DNA of 64,000 nucleotides from Chloroflexota bacterium (GCA_019637815.1 JAHBUZ010000004.1:124001-188000); one strand, 5' to 3'; shown: positions 1 through 9,618, numbered from the stretch's first letter. The notes: generated from the letters alone by a model not told the origin. Program-made: numbers and translations.

Positions 1-607
<607 letters not shown>

Positions 608-649
608 CGCGCCTACCCCGCTGATGGGTGACCCACGGACCCCTGCGGG

Positions 650-1432
650 TCAGCGCGGGCTCTTCTCCGGCTCGTCATGGTCGCCACCGCGCTTCTCGCG
701 CGAGCTCGACCGCTCCTTGGTGGTCGCGGGCTTCGACGCCGGGGCGGCCTCCGAGGGTCGACCGCGGTCGGCATACACCTCGTCGATGATGCCGTATTCC
801 TTCGCCTGCTCTGCGGACATGAAGTAGTCCCGGTCCGTATCGCGGTTGACCTTCTCCTCGGACTGACCGGTGTGGTCCGCGAGGATCTTGTTGAGCCGCT
901 TGTTGAGCTCCTCCAGCTCCTTGACCTGGATGAACACATCCGGGGTGTTGCCCCGGAAGCCGGCGGACCCCTGGTGGATCATGATCCGCGAGTTGGGCAG
1001 CGCGTATCGCTTGCCCTTGGCGCCCGCCGCGAGCAGCACCGATGCCATGGACGCCGCCATGCCGATGCAGATGGTGCTCACGGGCGCCCGCAGGTACTGC
1101 ATCGTGTCGTAGATGGCGAGTCCCGAGGTGACCACGCCACCGGGCGAGTTGATGTACAGGCTGACGTCCCGCTCGGGGTCCTCCGCATCGAGGAACAGGA
1201 GCTGCGCGATGATGAGGTTCGCGAGGTGGTCCTCGATGCCGTCACCCAGGAAGATGATGCGCTCGCGGAGCAGCCGGCTGTAGATGTCGTAGGCGCGCTC
1301 GCCCCGGCTCGAGGACTCGATGACCATGGGCACGAGCATGGCGCGTGCATCGAGCGCGGTCTCCAGCGCGGCCGACGAGCGACGGGCAGCGTCGATCGCC
1401 TGCGCCCGGGACGGGACGACGGGTCGGCTCAT
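650..1432 (-). CDS. clpP: ATP-dependent Clp protease proteolytic subunit ClpP
   Basis: Serine peptidase forming the tetradecameric barrel that works with ClpX. 260 aa. The catalytic triad is visible: Ser in GMAASMA (about residue 128), His in MIHQG (about 153) and Asp in the RDTDRD segment (about 198). The family usually has 195-210 residues. The excess is a roughly 30-residue N-terminal extension before LVPMVIES and a charged, disordered C-terminal tail (PSEAAPASK... to KSPR). The ATG at 1432 overlaps the tig stop codon as ATGA, so translational coupling supports this start. A start at the internal Met about 31 codons in would give the canonical N-terminus, but no ribosome-binding site is seen there. 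Any propeptide would be removed on assembly. Confidence 0.96.
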   Translation of the reverse strand: MSRPVVPSRAQAIDAARRSSAALETALDARAMLVPMVIESSSRGERAYDIYSRLLRERIIFLGDGIEDHLANLIIAQLLFLDAEDPERDVSLYINSPGGVVTSGLAIYDTMQYLRAPVSTICIGMAASMASVLLAAGAKGKRYALPNSRIMIHQGSAGFRGNTPDVFIQVKELEELNKRLNKILADHTGQSEEKVNRDTDRDYFMSAEQAKEYGIIDEVYADRGRPSEAAPASKPATTKERSSSREKRGGDHDEPEKSPR

Positions 1433-2913
1433 CGGTCGGCCCCTTCCTGGTCACCACCGACGCCGGCCGCCGAGAGCTCGGCCTCGAGGGCCTCCTCATC
1501 CGGGTCGACATCGATGGGCTCCACCACCTCTGCGGCGGCATCCAGCACGTCCGTATCGGTCGGCTGGTCCTCCGTGTGGCGGACCTCCGAGAACTGGGGA
1601 TGCGCCTCGATCCAGCGATCGATGATGCCCTCGATGACCTGCGACCGACGGAGCGTGGACCGGACGTAGTCCCGACCCCGCGCGGACCCGAGGAACTCGG
1701 AGAGACGCTTGTCATCCGGGTTGGCGGCGCGCGTGCGCGCGATCTCCTGGCGCACGGTCGCGTCGCTGATCTCGACGCCCTCCTGGTCCGCGATGGCGCT
1801 CAGCACCAGGAGCACCTTCACACGGTGCTCGGCGCCTTCCCGGGACTCTTCGCGCAGCTTGTCCTCGTCACGCTCGGTGACCTTGAGGTACTCCTCGAAC
1901 TCGATGCCCTGCTGGGCGAGGCGCACCTTCAGCTCGTCGATCATCACCTCGACCTCGCGATCGATCATGATGTCCGGCGGCTCGACCGTCGCGTTGGCGA
2001 CGGCGTACTCGATGATCCGGTCCGCGAACGCGTGACGCGCCCGGTCGAGCGCGTTCCGATGGAGCCGTCGACCGACATCCACGCGCAGCGCGGCGAGGTC
2101 CGCGAAGTCCCCCAGCGTGGTCGCGAAGTCGTCATCCAGCTCGGGCAGCTTGCGCTCGCGGAGCTCCCGGAGGCGTGCCGTGAACTCGATGGGCTGGCCA
2201 GCCAGCGACTCCTCCCGGTAGTCCTCCGGGAACGTCACCGTGAACACCCGCTCCTCGTCCTCGCGCAGGCCGATGAGTGCCTCCTCGAAGCCGGGCACCA
2301 TGCGGCCGCTGCCGATGACGATCGGGAACCGCTCCGCGACCGCGCCCTCGACGAGCTCGCCATCCTGGCGACCCTCGAACGAGATGACCGCGTAGTCACC
2401 CTGCTCGACACCCCGGTCCTCGACCGGGATGAGCGATGCCTGCTGCTCCCGCAGCTGCTCCAGCACCGCGTCGATGCGCGCGTCGTCCGGCTCATCCACC
2501 TGGGGCGTGAACGGGAAGCCCGCGTAGTCACCGAGCGTGGGCACCGGGCGCACCGGCACGGTCACGCTGTACGAGGCGCCGACGCCCTCCTCGAAGGAAT
2601 GCCACTCGGGCGCCGCCGGCAGCTCCACGACGAGCACGGACTCCTGGCGCACCGCGTCCACGACGGAGCGGCGGTACAGGTGGTCCCTGGCGTCCTCGTA
2701 GATCGGGTCGCGGGTCTCGGGGTCGCTGCGGTCGATACCGAGCGCGCGTTCGAGCATCGCGCGCGGCACCTTGCCGGGACGGAAGCCCGGCACGCGGATG
2801 CCCCGCGACTGGTGCCGCACCGCCTCATCGATGGCGCGCTGGAGCTGCTCGGCGGTCGCCTCCACCTCGAGGGTGGCGGTGCTCCTGGGAGCGGGGGTGA
2901 CAGTGACCTTCAC
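1429..2913 (-). CDS. tig: trigger factor, ribosome-associated chaperone and peptidyl-prolyl isomerase
   Basis: Binds nascent chains at the ribosomal exit tunnel. 494 aa from the chosen GTG. The N-terminal ribosome-binding domain shows the signature [13 protein letters not shown] (about residues 40-52). A central FKBP-type PPIase region (DYAVISFEG, about 165-173, followed by [13 protein letters not shown]) and a long helical C-terminal chaperone domain follow. The reading frame stays open to 3018, but the extra codons resemble no trigger factor and would run almost to the tRNA gene. GTG at 2913 gives the canonical [11 protein letters not shown] beginning and lies about 36 nt after a TATACT hexamer. 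The acidic C-terminal tail ([12 protein letters not shown]) is somewhat longer than in most homologues. First gene of the tig-clpP-clpX transcription unit. Confidence 0.95.
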   Translation of the reverse strand: MKVTVTPAPRSTATLEVEATAEQLQRAIDEAVRHQSRGIRVPGFRPGKVPRAMLERALGIDRSDPETRDPIYEDARDHLYRRSVVDAVRQESVLVVELPAAPEWHSFEEGVGASYSVTVPVRPVPTLGDYAGFPFTPQVDEPDDARIDAVLEQLREQQASLIPVEDRGVEQGDYAVISFEGRQDGELVEGAVAERFPIVIGSGRMVPGFEEALIGLREDEERVFTVTFPEDYREESLAGQPIEFTARLRELRERKLPELDDDFATTLGDFADLAALRVDVGRRLHRNALDRARHAFADRIIEYAVANATVEPPDIMIDREVEVMIDELKVRLAQQGIEFEEYLKVTERDEDKLREESREGAEHRVKVLLVLSAIADQEGVEISDATVRQEIARTRAANPDDKRLSEFLGSARGRDYVRSTLRRSQVIEGIIDRWIEAHPQFSEVRHTEDQPTDTDVLDAAAEVVEPIDVDPDEEALEAELSAAGVGGDQEGADR

Positions 2914-2948
2914 GGTCGGGGGGTCCGATGGTGTGACATGGACGGTCG

Positions 2949-2954
2949 AGTATA
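2949..2954 (-). promoter_or_regulatory. candidate -10 element for tig-clpP-clpX
   Basis: TATACT on the minus strand, a near-consensus sigma-70 -10 hexamer, about 35 nt upstream of the GTG start of tig. No convincing -35 box is seen at 16-18 nt. It lies in the short gap between the divergent tig and tRNA-Leu genes. Confidence 0.5.
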
Positions 2955-3028
2955 CCGGGCGGAGCGTGCCGCGACCCGTCACGGGGCGCCATTCCGCCAC
3001 ACGCGCGCGTCGATACACTGAGCCGCAC

Positions 3029-3109
3029 GCGGGAGTGGTGGAACGGCAGACACGCCAGCCTTAGGAGCTGGTGCCGCGAGGCGTGGGGGTTCGAGTCCCC
3101 CCTCCCGCA
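3029..3109 (+). tRNA. tRNA-Leu (anticodon UAG)
   Basis: The acceptor stem GCGGGAG pairs perfectly with CTCCCGC (3102-3108). The anticodon stem CCAGC/GCTGG encloses the loop CTTAGGA with anticodon TAG at 3062-3064. The T-arm GGGGGTTCGAGTCCCCC is intact. The long variable arm (TGCCGCGAGGCG) identifies a class II tRNA, consistent with leucine. The discriminator is A at 3109. The genome continues CACCA, so CCA is not directly encoded. A TACACT hexamer at 3014-3019 sits 10 nt upstream and could be its -10 box. Confidence 0.95.
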
Positions 3110-3324
3110 CACCACCCAGGGCGAGGTCGCAAGGTCCGGACACGGTCGGGGACTCGCTGGGGCGCGCCCCCGGCCGCAGCGCATGGTCCCGAATGTCGAC
3201 GCACAGCGGCCGACCAGTGGGCGGATCGACTCGGAGAACAGAGGATCGGCGCAGCAGCGCCTATGTGCGGTGGCGCGGGACGAGCTGCGGCGTGCGGCAT
3301 GCGGACGCGGTCGACGTTTGGATC

Positions 3325-3693
3325 CTACGGCTCCGTGGGGATGGGTGTCTGCTGGTAGAGGGCAAGCCGCCAGGTGCCTTCCTGGCGGGTGTAGACACTG
3401 GACATGAGCGCAACGAGCGAGGGTTCGTCCTCTTCGCGGTAGGCGCGACCGGTATAGACGAGGATCGCTTGATCCTCGCCCAGGGGTATCAACCGCTCGT
3501 CGTCGATGTCGTACGTCCGCCACGGGGGCGCCTCGTTGAGCGAGTCGATGACGGTCTGACGATCGAACACCTGCCCGTGGCTCAGGACCATGACGCCGTC
3601 GCTGGTCATGACGCGCCCGTAGAAGTCCGCACCGGTGCTGTCGCAGAGGGATCTCCATCCCTGGTGTTCGAGGCCGAGCAGCTCGTCGAGCAC
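3325..3693 (-). CDS. SnoaL-like / DUF4440-type NTF2-fold protein
   Basis: 122 aa. The pattern is that of small cone-shaped NTF2-like proteins: N-terminal helix (LDELLGLEHQGWRSL), GADFYGRVMTSDGVMVL, a conserved VFDRQTVIDSL segment, then strands such as AILVYTGRAYR and a C-terminal WRLALYQQTPI. Such proteins bind or turn over small hydrophobic ligands; no substrate can be inferred. The GTG at 3693 is chosen because AAGGAG lies 7 nt upstream. An open frame nine codons longer has no ribosome site. A TATGCT hexamer at 3721-3726 (minus strand) may be its promoter. Monocistronic. Confidence 0.75.
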   Translation of the reverse strand: MLDELLGLEHQGWRSLCDSTGADFYGRVMTSDGVMVLSHGQVFDRQTVIDSLNEAPPWRTYDIDDERLIPLGEDQAILVYTGRAYREEDEPSLVALMSSVYTRQEGTWRLALYQQTPIPTEP

Positions 3694-4004
3694 GATGTGA
3701 CTCCTTCGATCGTGTCTCACAGCATATCCGGGCAGGTCCAGGTCGAGCAGCGCTGCCGCGCTTCGGTCGTGGTCCTGGTGTCCGCGGAAAGGATCGGACC
3801 GTCAGGCGCCCGCGTCGCCCGGACCGCAACGGGCGCCAACGAACGGATGCATCAGACCTGTGGTTCGGGTATCGCGGTGGAGTCATCCACAGGCCACTGG
3901 GCCGGGGATCCCTGGTCTCGATGCGGCAGAACGCCCCCGAGAGGTCGCGGTCGGTTCGTACACCCTCCAGCACCACTCGTGCGCTGTCGCGGGTCCGGAC
4001 ACGG
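3694..4004. other. 311-nt intergenic spacer
   Basis: Contains the TATGCT (3721-3726, minus strand) that may drive the SnoaL-like gene. The remainder shows no supported gene. The sequence near 4023-4050 (CCTTCCATCCAGTGGGCGTGG) faintly resembles the dispersed repeat described at 15.7 kb, too weakly to call. Confidence 0.5.
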
Positions 4005-4730
4005 TCAGCGTCGAAGGCGGACCTTCCATCCAGTGGGCGTGGGTAGGGTCGCCCCCCCACGCGCGGCATCGGCAGGACGTGGGGGATCGCCGGCCCTGCC
4101 GCGTGTCGCGCCCGCGGTCTGGTTACGCGTGGGGTCAGCGGCGAACAGGCGCTCCACGAGCATCCGGGCCGCGACCGTGCCGAGCGGCCCCACGAGCGCG
4201 TCGTACGTGCGCCAGAGCGAGGTGCTGGCGGACGGCATCGGCTCCACGGGTCGACCCTTGCGTCGCAGGTACTCCGCGAAGTCCCGTTCGAGCGCCTCGC
4301 GGACCTCCGGCAGGTCTGCGACCGCCGATCGCCGGAGGACCCGCTCCACCTCGTCGGGCAGCAAGCCGTCATACGGGTCGCGGCGCTTCGGGAACAGGCG
4401 ACCGGTCGCGGCGCGCACCACCCGGCGCGGCCCGCCCAGGAGCAGGAACCCGGCACCGCCCGCGAGCGCAGCCGTCTTCACCGGATTGCGGCGGACCTTG
4501 GCCGGCACGTCGAGCGCGGAGCGGGTCGCCTCCGACAGGCTGTCGAGGTCGCCCTCGAACGAGGCGCGCGCGGCCAGCAGCCGCTGTCGAGCCCGGGCGA
4601 CCTCGGGGTCGGTCGGCGCCGGTCGCTGGGTCTTCGAGGGCCCGGCCCCGGCCGGCAACGCGGGCGCCTGCCCCCGGCCCTCCTTCGGGGGGCGTGGCGT
4701 CTGCTTCGGCGGGCGTGGGGTCTGGCTCAT
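4005..4730 (-). CDS. DUF3618-like membrane-associated protein
   Basis: 241 aa. Proline-rich N-terminus (SQTPRPPKQTPRPPK), then a helical segment ARARQRLLAARASFE (about residues 49-63), a block RRNPVKTAALAGGAGFLLLGG with a single short hydrophobic stretch (about 84-104), and a basic C-terminal region. This layout (two-helix hairpin followed by a glycine-rich membrane anchor) is that of DUF3618/YqjD-like proteins. ATG at 4730 overlaps the stop of the upstream holin-superfamily gene as ATGA, so both are translated together. Pairing with a PF07332-type neighbour is a recurring arrangement. Molecular role unknown; likely envelope-associated. Confidence 0.6.
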   Translation of the reverse strand: MSQTPRPPKQTPRPPKEGRGQAPALPAGAGPSKTQRPAPTDPEVARARQRLLAARASFEGDLDSLSEATRSALDVPAKVRRNPVKTAALAGGAGFLLLGGPRRVVRAATGRLFPKRRDPYDGLLPDEVERVLRRSAVADLPEVREALERDFAEYLRRKGRPVEPMPSASTSLWRTYDALVGPLGTVAARMLVERLFAADPTRNQTAGATRGRAGDPPRPADAARGGATLPTPTGWKVRLRR

Positions 4731-5722
4731 CGACCGAGCACCTTCCTGCGCTGTCGGCGCCATTGTCGTTCGAGGAACGTCTTCGTCTCCTCCGCCATCG
4801 CGATGCTTTCCGTGGGCTTGAGGCCGGCGTATCGGGCCTCCGGGTCGAAGCCGCGTGCCGCAGCGACCGCGACCATGACCCCGATCCAGGTGACGAGACC
4901 GATGGTCAGGGCGATGGCGAGCGCACCCTTGGTGTCGAACGTCACCGACCCCAGGATGGCACCCACCAGCCCGCCCACGACCGCGAGCGCGCCGACGACC
5001 ACCAGCAGCTGGCGGCCACGCACGCTGCCGGATCGCCACAGCATCACGAGGCCCGCGATGCCCACGAGCAGCGCGCCGACGGCGAACCCGACCAGGCTCG
5101 GCCAGATGGCCGGCTCGATCGCGAACGACGGCTCGATCGCCTCACCCGCCCGGACCGCGGTGTCTCGCAGCACGTTGCTCGCGAACAGGATCCAGAGCAC
5201 CAGGGTCACGAGCAGACCGGCGCCCAGGCCGCGTGTCGTGGCGCCCCGCCAGCCACCAGCCAGGTCGAGCGCGAGCGGCACGGCGAGCGCGATGAACCAG
5301 AGCGACCCATGCAGGATGCCCCACCCCATCGAGCCGAACAGCCACTCGCCGAGGAACAGCCACGAGCCGATGACGATGAGCAGGCCCGTGAGCACGGCCA
5401 GGACCAGGATGGCCAGCGCCATGCCGATGATGACGCCCAGCTGGCGACCGGCGACCGCGAGCTCCGCCTTCAGGAGGTCGATGTGCGCCTGGGCCAGACC
5501 CATGGCACCTGCCCGGACGCGACGCGTCGCCTCGAACACACCGGGGTCGTCCCCGGGTGGCGTCCCGGGGTCCGGCGGGGTCGCCGGCCGCGTGTCCGCG
5601 TCCTCGCTCGATGGGGTGTCGCGACCGGGGGTCGTTCCGTCCGTGGGCTCGGGCTGGACGCTCAGGGGAGCCTCGCTGGTGCGTGCCGCCGTCCGCGGCG
5701 CATGGTCCCGATGTCGACGCAT
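4727..5722 (-). CDS. phage holin superfamily (Phage_holin_3_6-like) integral membrane protein
   Basis: 331 aa from ATG 5722. A Pro/Thr/Asp-rich disordered N-terminus of about 60 residues precedes an amphipathic helix GLAQAHIDLLKAELAVAGRQ (about 75-94), the hallmark of this family. Then come hydrophobic segments IIGMALAILVLAVLTG, a second inside WGILHGSLWFIALAVPLAL, and several more (VTLVLWILFA, LVGFAVGALLVGIAGLVML, LLVVVGALAVVGGLVGAIL, IALTIGLVTWIGVMVAVA). It is longer than the 120-150 aa of simple members and may be a duplicated or extended form. TTG at 5731 is possible but less likely. A TATCCT hexamer at 5747-5752 (minus strand) may be the -10 box. Function unknown. Confidence 0.6.
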   Translation of the reverse strand: MRRHRDHAPRTAARTSEAPLSVQPEPTDGTTPGRDTPSSEDADTRPATPPDPGTPPGDDPGVFEATRRVRAGAMGLAQAHIDLLKAELAVAGRQLGVIIGMALAILVLAVLTGLLIVIGSWLFLGEWLFGSMGWGILHGSLWFIALAVPLALDLAGGWRGATTRGLGAGLLVTLVLWILFASNVLRDTAVRAGEAIEPSFAIEPAIWPSLVGFAVGALLVGIAGLVMLWRSGSVRGRQLLVVVGALAVVGGLVGAILGSVTFDTKGALAIALTIGLVTWIGVMVAVAAARGFDPEARYAGLKPTESIAMAEETKTFLERQWRRQRRKVLGR

Positions 5723-5773
5723 GGCCGGCAACGAGTGGGCAGGCTCAGGATACCCGATCGCCCCCGCGGACCG

Positions 5774-6742
5774 TCATACCGGCCGCTCTGCGATCGTCAC
5801 CGCGTGGCTCCGGTCACCGGTCACCGTGGATGCCGCGATGCCGGCCACCACGAGCGCGAGCCCCACGACGGCGATCAACGCGGACTGGACCACGAGTCCG
5901 GCCGTCAGCACCTGGAGCGCTCCCGTCACCGCGACCGACGACACCGTGTCCACCCCCGTCAGTCGCGGCAGCACGAGCGGCGCCGCCGATGCGACCAGGA
6001 GCGACGAGGTGCCCACGACCACACCCGCCAGACCCAGCCACGCGAAGGCATGCGCCCGATGTCTGGCGAGCACGATGACCGTGGCCATCGCGGCGACGCA
6101 GGCGAGTGGCAGGAGCCAGCGCAGACCGACGATGGTCTCCAGGAACGGCTCCAGGCTCGCCATGGTCGGCGCACCCACCAGGGGCAGGCGCGCGAGTCCC
6201 TCCGGCACGCGGTCCGCGAGGGCGCCGGTCGGATCGAGGCGGTCGGCGTACGCGCGCACCACCACCCCGAGGTCGATGTCCAGGGACGCACCGTCGATGG
6301 TCCCTGCAGCGAGCTGCGATGCGAGCTGTGACCGGACGTCCCCGAGCGCGGCGTCCATGGCAGCCAGGGTCGCCGGGTCAGCGAGATAGGTCTCGAGATG
6401 GTGCCGCAGCGCGGTCTCGGCCTCCGGCACCGTGGGCTCTGCGGGGATGCCCAGCGCGCGTCGGGTGCTGCCCTCGAGCGGCGCCAGGCGCACCACCACG
6501 GGCGCCAGCCGCTCCGCCAGGCGTCGGGCGACGAGCGCGCGCACCTCGGGCCGCTCCAGGACCGCGGCGCCCACCCGGCCGAACGTGGCGCCGTCCTGGA
6601 GACCCACGAGCGCCCACAGGCCCAGGTTGGCGAGCAGCAGCAGACCCGCGGTCAGGAGCACGGCTCCCGCGAACGAGATCGAACGCAGCACGCCCACGTC
6701 GTACAGCGTGCCATGGAAGCTGTCACGACCGTGTCGCAGCAT
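5774..6742 (-). CDS. hypothetical multi-pass membrane protein
   Basis: 322 aa from ATG 6742. One N-terminal hydrophobic segment (ISFAGAVLLTAGLLLLANLG), a roughly 170-residue soluble helical region rich in ALVARRLAERLA-type repeats, then three C-terminal membrane segments (LLPLACVAAMATVIVLA, FAWLGLAGVVVGTSSLLVA, and LIAVVGLALVVAGIA). This architecture resembles uncharacterised actinobacterial and Chloroflexota membrane proteins with a 'PEVRALVARRLAERL' sensor-like ectodomain. A GTG at 6691 is an alternative start. It diverges from the zinc-ribbon gene; if ATG 6742 and ATG 6749 are both used the two genes are only 6 nt apart. No function assigned. Confidence 0.6.
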   Translation of the reverse strand: MLRHGRDSFHGTLYDVGVLRSISFAGAVLLTAGLLLLANLGLWALVGLQDGATFGRVGAAVLERPEVRALVARRLAERLAPVVVRLAPLEGSTRRALGIPAEPTVPEAETALRHHLETYLADPATLAAMDAALGDVRSQLASQLAAGTIDGASLDIDLGVVVRAYADRLDPTGALADRVPEGLARLPLVGAPTMASLEPFLETIVGLRWLLPLACVAAMATVIVLARHRAHAFAWLGLAGVVVGTSSLLVASAAPLVLPRLTGVDTVSSVAVTGALQVLTAGLVVQSALIAVVGLALVVAGIAASTVTGDRSHAVTIAERPV

Positions 6743-6748
6743 GGACGC

Positions 6749-6928
6749 ATGTGGGACTTCGATGAAGGAGCGGTCCATCGGCCGCTGTGCGCGTTCTGTG
6801 GCTCCGAGATCACGGGCGACCCGGATGATGACCTGCGGCACCCCTCCGGGCCCATGTGCGGCGCGTGCTACCGCCAGCTGGAGTTCGACCATGAGCTGAT
6901 GGAGATGGGCGAGGAGGACCTCTGGTAG
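6749..6928 (+). CDS. small zinc-ribbon-like protein (59 aa)
   Basis: MWDFDEGAVHRPL leads into CAFCGSE (Cys at about 14 and 17) and, after an acidic/proline linker, MCGACYRQ (Cys at about 37 and 40), followed by an acidic end (MEMGEEDLW). Two CxxC knuckles spaced about 20 residues apart predict one bound zinc. There is no Shine-Dalgarno before ATG 6749, and the start lies 6 nt from the divergent membrane-protein start, so the exact N-terminus is uncertain. Transcribed towards the DinB-like gene, 56 nt away. No characterised family recognised; the paired CxxC pattern makes chance unlikely. Confidence 0.55.
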   Translation: MWDFDEGAVHRPLCAFCGSEITGDPDDDLRHPSGPMCGACYRQLEFDHELMEMGEEDLW

Positions 6929-6984
6929 CGTCGCCCAGCGATCGGGACGGCGTTCCCGCGCACCCTGTCGCACGGAGGAGTCCC

Positions 6985-7428
6985 ATGGAACGCGCCTACA
7001 TCGCCCGCAACTACGCATCCAGACAGCGCCTGCGAGAGCTGCTCGACCGCCTCACGGATGACGACCTCCAGCGGGAGGTGGCGGGCTGGACGGTCGCGGT
7101 GACGCTGCTCCATCTCGCCTTCTGGGATCGCCTCACGGTGCGTCGTTGGCAGCGCACGATCGCCGATGGCGGCGGGCTGCCGCAGAGCTTCGGGCAGCCG
7201 TTCCTGGACCTCGTCAACGACTCGGCCATCGATACCTGGGCAGGCATCCCGGCGGCCGCGGCACGGGACGCGGTGCTGACCGCCGCGGAGGACTGCGACC
7301 GCTACGTCGCGGACCTGCCGGAGACGATCGTGGCAGCGGCCCTCGCCGGCGGTATGGAGCGGACACTCGACCGCGCGACGCACCGCGCGATGCATCTCGA
7401 CCCCCTGGAGGCCGCCTTCGAGCGCTGA
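6985..7428 (+). CDS. DinB-like / maleylpyruvate isomerase-type four-helix protein
   Basis: 147 aa. The layout SRQRLRELLDRLTDDDL - GWTVAVTLLHLAFWDRL - long middle helices - THRAMHLDPLEAAF is that of the DinB superfamily of four-helix bundles. His residues in LLHLAFWD and in the C-terminal HRAMHLD segment are in the places normally used for the divalent metal. Members act as thiol-dependent isomerases/transferases or are uncharacterised; no substrate can be inferred. Start ATG 6985 is preceded by GGAGGAG at a good distance. The terminator-like hairpin at 7459-7484 lies 30 nt after the stop. Confidence 0.75.
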   Translation: MERAYIARNYASRQRLRELLDRLTDDDLQREVAGWTVAVTLLHLAFWDRLTVRRWQRTIADGGGLPQSFGQPFLDLVNDSAIDTWAGIPAAAARDAVLTAAEDCDRYVADLPETIVAAALAGGMERTLDRATHRAMHLDPLEAAFER

Positions 7429-7458
7429 GCCATCACCGTCTGACGGGTGGCATAACAG

Positions 7459-7484
7459 AAGGCCCGGTCGGATGACCGGGCCTT
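7459..7484 (+). terminator. intrinsic terminator-like hairpin after the DinB-like gene
   Basis: Perfect 11-bp stem AAGGCCCGGTC/GACCGGGCCTT with a 4-nt loop GGAT. No U-run on the plus strand (CGAGTC follows). On the minus strand CTGTTATG follows, so the hairpin may end transcripts from either side. Confidence 0.75.
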
Positions 7485-7551
7485 CGAGTCACGATGACGG
7501 ATGCGCTCGCTCACACGCGCCGAGGCCGCATCAACGAGCCTGCCGCCCCCT

Positions 7552-7763
7552 CGTCCGGGCGATCCGGGGCGTCGAGGCGAAGGCGGCGCGAGCACGTGAG
7601 CGAAGCGCACCTCCTGGTGCGTGAGCGAGCGCGCACAGCGCCAACGCTTCTGGAAGGGTCACTCCCCCGTCCGGGCGATCCGGGGCGTCGAGGCGAAGGC
7701 GGCGCGAGCACGTGAGCGAAGCGCACCTCCTGGTGCGTGAGCGAGCGCGCACAGCGCCAACGC
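7552..7763. repeat. 96-bp perfect direct duplication
   Basis: Copy 1 is 7552-7647 and copy 2 is 7668-7763, identical over 96 bp and separated by 20 bp (TTCTGGAAGGGTCACTCCCC). Each copy carries a small palindrome CGCACC-TCCT-GGTGCG followed by GTGAGCGAGCGC. An inverted version of that last motif (GCGCTCGCTCACACGCGC) occurs just upstream at 7503-7520. No convincing gene crosses it. Lies between the DinB-like terminator and the 3' end of groL. Confidence 0.95.
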
Positions 7764-7794
7764 ACGCATCGGCGTCCCGGGGCGCCCGGACCGA

Positions 7795-9432
7795 CTAGAA
7801 GTCCATGCCCCCACCGGGCGGCATCGCCGGCATCGCCGGCTTGGGCTCGGGCTTGTCGGTGATCATGGCCTCGGTCGTGAGCACCATCGCCGCGATGGAC
7901 GCTGCGTTCTCGACCGCGCTCCGGGTGACCTTCGCCGGGTCGACGATGCCCGCACCGAGCATGTCCACGTACGCCTCGGTCATCACGTTGTAACCGATGG
8001 TGCTGGAGCCCTGCTCCGTCTGCGCCCGTCGGATGTTCTCGATGACCACGTTGCCGTCCAGACCTGCGTTCTCGGCCAGTCGGCGGATCGGCTCGTCGAG
8101 CGAGCGCCGGACGATGTTCACGCCGGTCTGAGCGTCGCCGTCGAGCTTGATGCCATCGAGCGCCTTCTGGGCGTTCAGGAGCGCCACGCCGCCGCCGGGC
8201 ACCAGGCCCTCCTCCAGCGCGGACCGGGTCGCGGACAGGGCGTCCTCCACCCGATGCTTCTTCTCCTTGAGCTCCACCTCGGTGCCGGCACCGACCTTGA
8301 TGATGGCGACACCACCGGCCAGCTTGGCGAGTCGCTCCTGGAGCTTTTCGCGGTCGTAGTCGGAGGTGGTCTCCTCGATCTGGGCCTTGATGGCCTTCAT
8401 GCGGCCGTCGATCTGGGCCTGCTCACCGCGACCCTCGATGATGGTCGTGGCGTCCTTGCTCGCGACCACGCGCCGGGCGCGACCGAGGTCCGACAGCTCG
8501 ACGGAGTCCAGCTTGCGGCCGACCTCCTCGCTGATGACCTGGCCGCCCGTCAGGATCGCGATGTCCCGGAGCATCTCCTTGCGTCGATCGCCGAAGCCGG
8601 GTGCCTTGACCGCGAGCGCGTTCACGATGCCCCGGAGCTTGTTGACGACGAGCGTCGCGAGGGCTTCGCCATCGACATCCTCGGCGATGATGAGGACGTC
8701 CTTCTTGCCGGCCTGGAGCGACTTCTCCAGCGCCGGGATCAGGTCCGTGATGGCGGAGATCTTCTTGTCCGTGATGAGGATGAAGGGGTCCTCGAGCGCC
8801 GACTCCATGCGTGCCGGATCGGTCACGAAGTAGGCCGAGAGATACCCCCGGTCGAACTGCATGCCCTCGACGAACTCGGTCTCGAAGCTCATGGACTTCG
8901 ATTCCTCGACCGTGATGACACCGTCCTTGCCGGTCTTGTCGAAGACCGACGCGATGAGGTCGCCGATGGCCGGGTCCGCCGCGCTGACGGTCGCCACCTG
9001 GGCGATCTCCTCGTGACCCTTGACCGGGATGGCGGCGGCCTTGATGGACGCCGAGAGCGCCCGCTCCGCCGCATCGATGCCGATCTTCATCTGCATCGGG
9101 TTGGCACCGGCCGCGACGTTCTTGAGCCCCTCGGTGATGATCGCGCGAGCGAGCACCGTGGCCGTGGTCGTGCCGTCACCGGCGACGTCCTCGGTCTTGG
9201 TGGCCGCTTCCTTGAGCAGCTGGGCACCCATGTTCTCGAAGGGGTCCGAGAGCTCGATCTCGCGAGCGACCGTCACGCCGTCATGCGTGACCGTCGGTGC
9301 GCCGTACTTCTTGTCCAGTCCCACGTTGCGGCCCTTGGGTCCGAGCGTGGTCCCCACGGCGTCCGCCAGCGCGTCGATACCGCGCTTGAGCGCGCCTCGT
9401 GCTTCCTCGTCGTAGGTGATGAGCTTGGGCAT
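7795..9432 (-). CDS. groL: 60 kDa chaperonin GroEL
   Basis: ATP-dependent double-ring folding chaperone. 545 aa, normal length. Signature blocks: [17 protein letters not shown] (about residues 28-44), [12 protein letters not shown] (about 84-95), GGGVALLNA (about 412-420). The C-terminus is PPGGGMDF, a shortened version of the usual GGM tail. Start ATG 9432 gives the canonical [11 protein letters not shown] and follows GGAGG at 12 nt. The frame open to 9471 is spurious. The CIRCE operator at 9545-9571 predicts control by HrcA. No groES adjoins it, so the co-chaperonin must be encoded elsewhere, possibly with another groEL copy. Confidence 0.98.
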   Translation of the reverse strand: MPKLITYDEEARGALKRGIDALADAVGTTLGPKGRNVGLDKKYGAPTVTHDGVTVAREIELSDPFENMGAQLLKEAATKTEDVAGDGTTTATVLARAIITEGLKNVAAGANPMQMKIGIDAAERALSASIKAAAIPVKGHEEIAQVATVSAADPAIGDLIASVFDKTGKDGVITVEESKSMSFETEFVEGMQFDRGYLSAYFVTDPARMESALEDPFILITDKKISAITDLIPALEKSLQAGKKDVLIIAEDVDGEALATLVVNKLRGIVNALAVKAPGFGDRRKEMLRDIAILTGGQVISEEVGRKLDSVELSDLGRARRVVASKDATTIIEGRGEQAQIDGRMKAIKAQIEETTSDYDREKLQERLAKLAGGVAIIKVGAGTEVELKEKKHRVEDALSATRSALEEGLVPGGGVALLNAQKALDGIKLDGDAQTGVNIVRRSLDEPIRRLAENAGLDGNVVIENIRRAQTEQGSSTIGYNVMTEAYVDMLGAGIVDPAKVTRSAVENAASIAAMVLTTEAMITDKPEPKPAMPAMPPGGGMDF

Positions 9433-9544
9433 GCTGCGGTGTGTCCTCCATCGTCCGGCCACGGCCGGCATTGGCTGTCCGAGGACCGCGGCGCCACGGG
9501 ACGACCATGTCCGGTCGACCGCCTGCGCGCGTCCGGGCCACAGG

Positions 9545-9571
9545 TTAGCACTCTCGGGTCGAGAGCGCTAA
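9545..9571. promoter_or_regulatory. CIRCE heat-shock operator (HrcA binding site)
   Basis: TTAGCACTC-N9-GAGCGCTAA, differing from the consensus TTAGCACTC-N9-GAGTGCTAA at one base and with the exact 9-nt spacer. It lies 113 nt upstream of the groL start and 48 nt upstream of the divergent femX-like start, so HrcA could repress groL and possibly affect both. Confidence 0.95.
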
Positions 9572-9606
9572 CGCAACCACGCGGTCCTATCCGAGGGTCG
9601 ATCGGG

Positions 9607-9612
9607 CATACT
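9607..9612 (+). promoter_or_regulatory. -10 element of a probably leaderless femX-like transcript
   Basis: CATACT ends 6 nt before the ATG at 9619, placing the expected transcription start on the start codon itself. No Shine-Dalgarno is present. Confidence 0.6.
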
Positions 9613-9618
9613 CGGCAC

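Noticed and set aside
1345..3021. 558-codon open frame opposite trigger factor
   Set aside because: Antisense to tig; composition typical of a reverse-strand shadow.
3860..6331. 823-codon open frame on the plus strand
   Set aside because: Arg/Pro/Gly-rich shadow antisense to three better-supported minus-strand genes; no domain, a typical artefact of high G+C.
8254..9618. Long in-frame upstream extension of the femX-like gene
   Set aside because: Antisense to groL and crosses CIRCE; the real start is the leaderless ATG at 9619.
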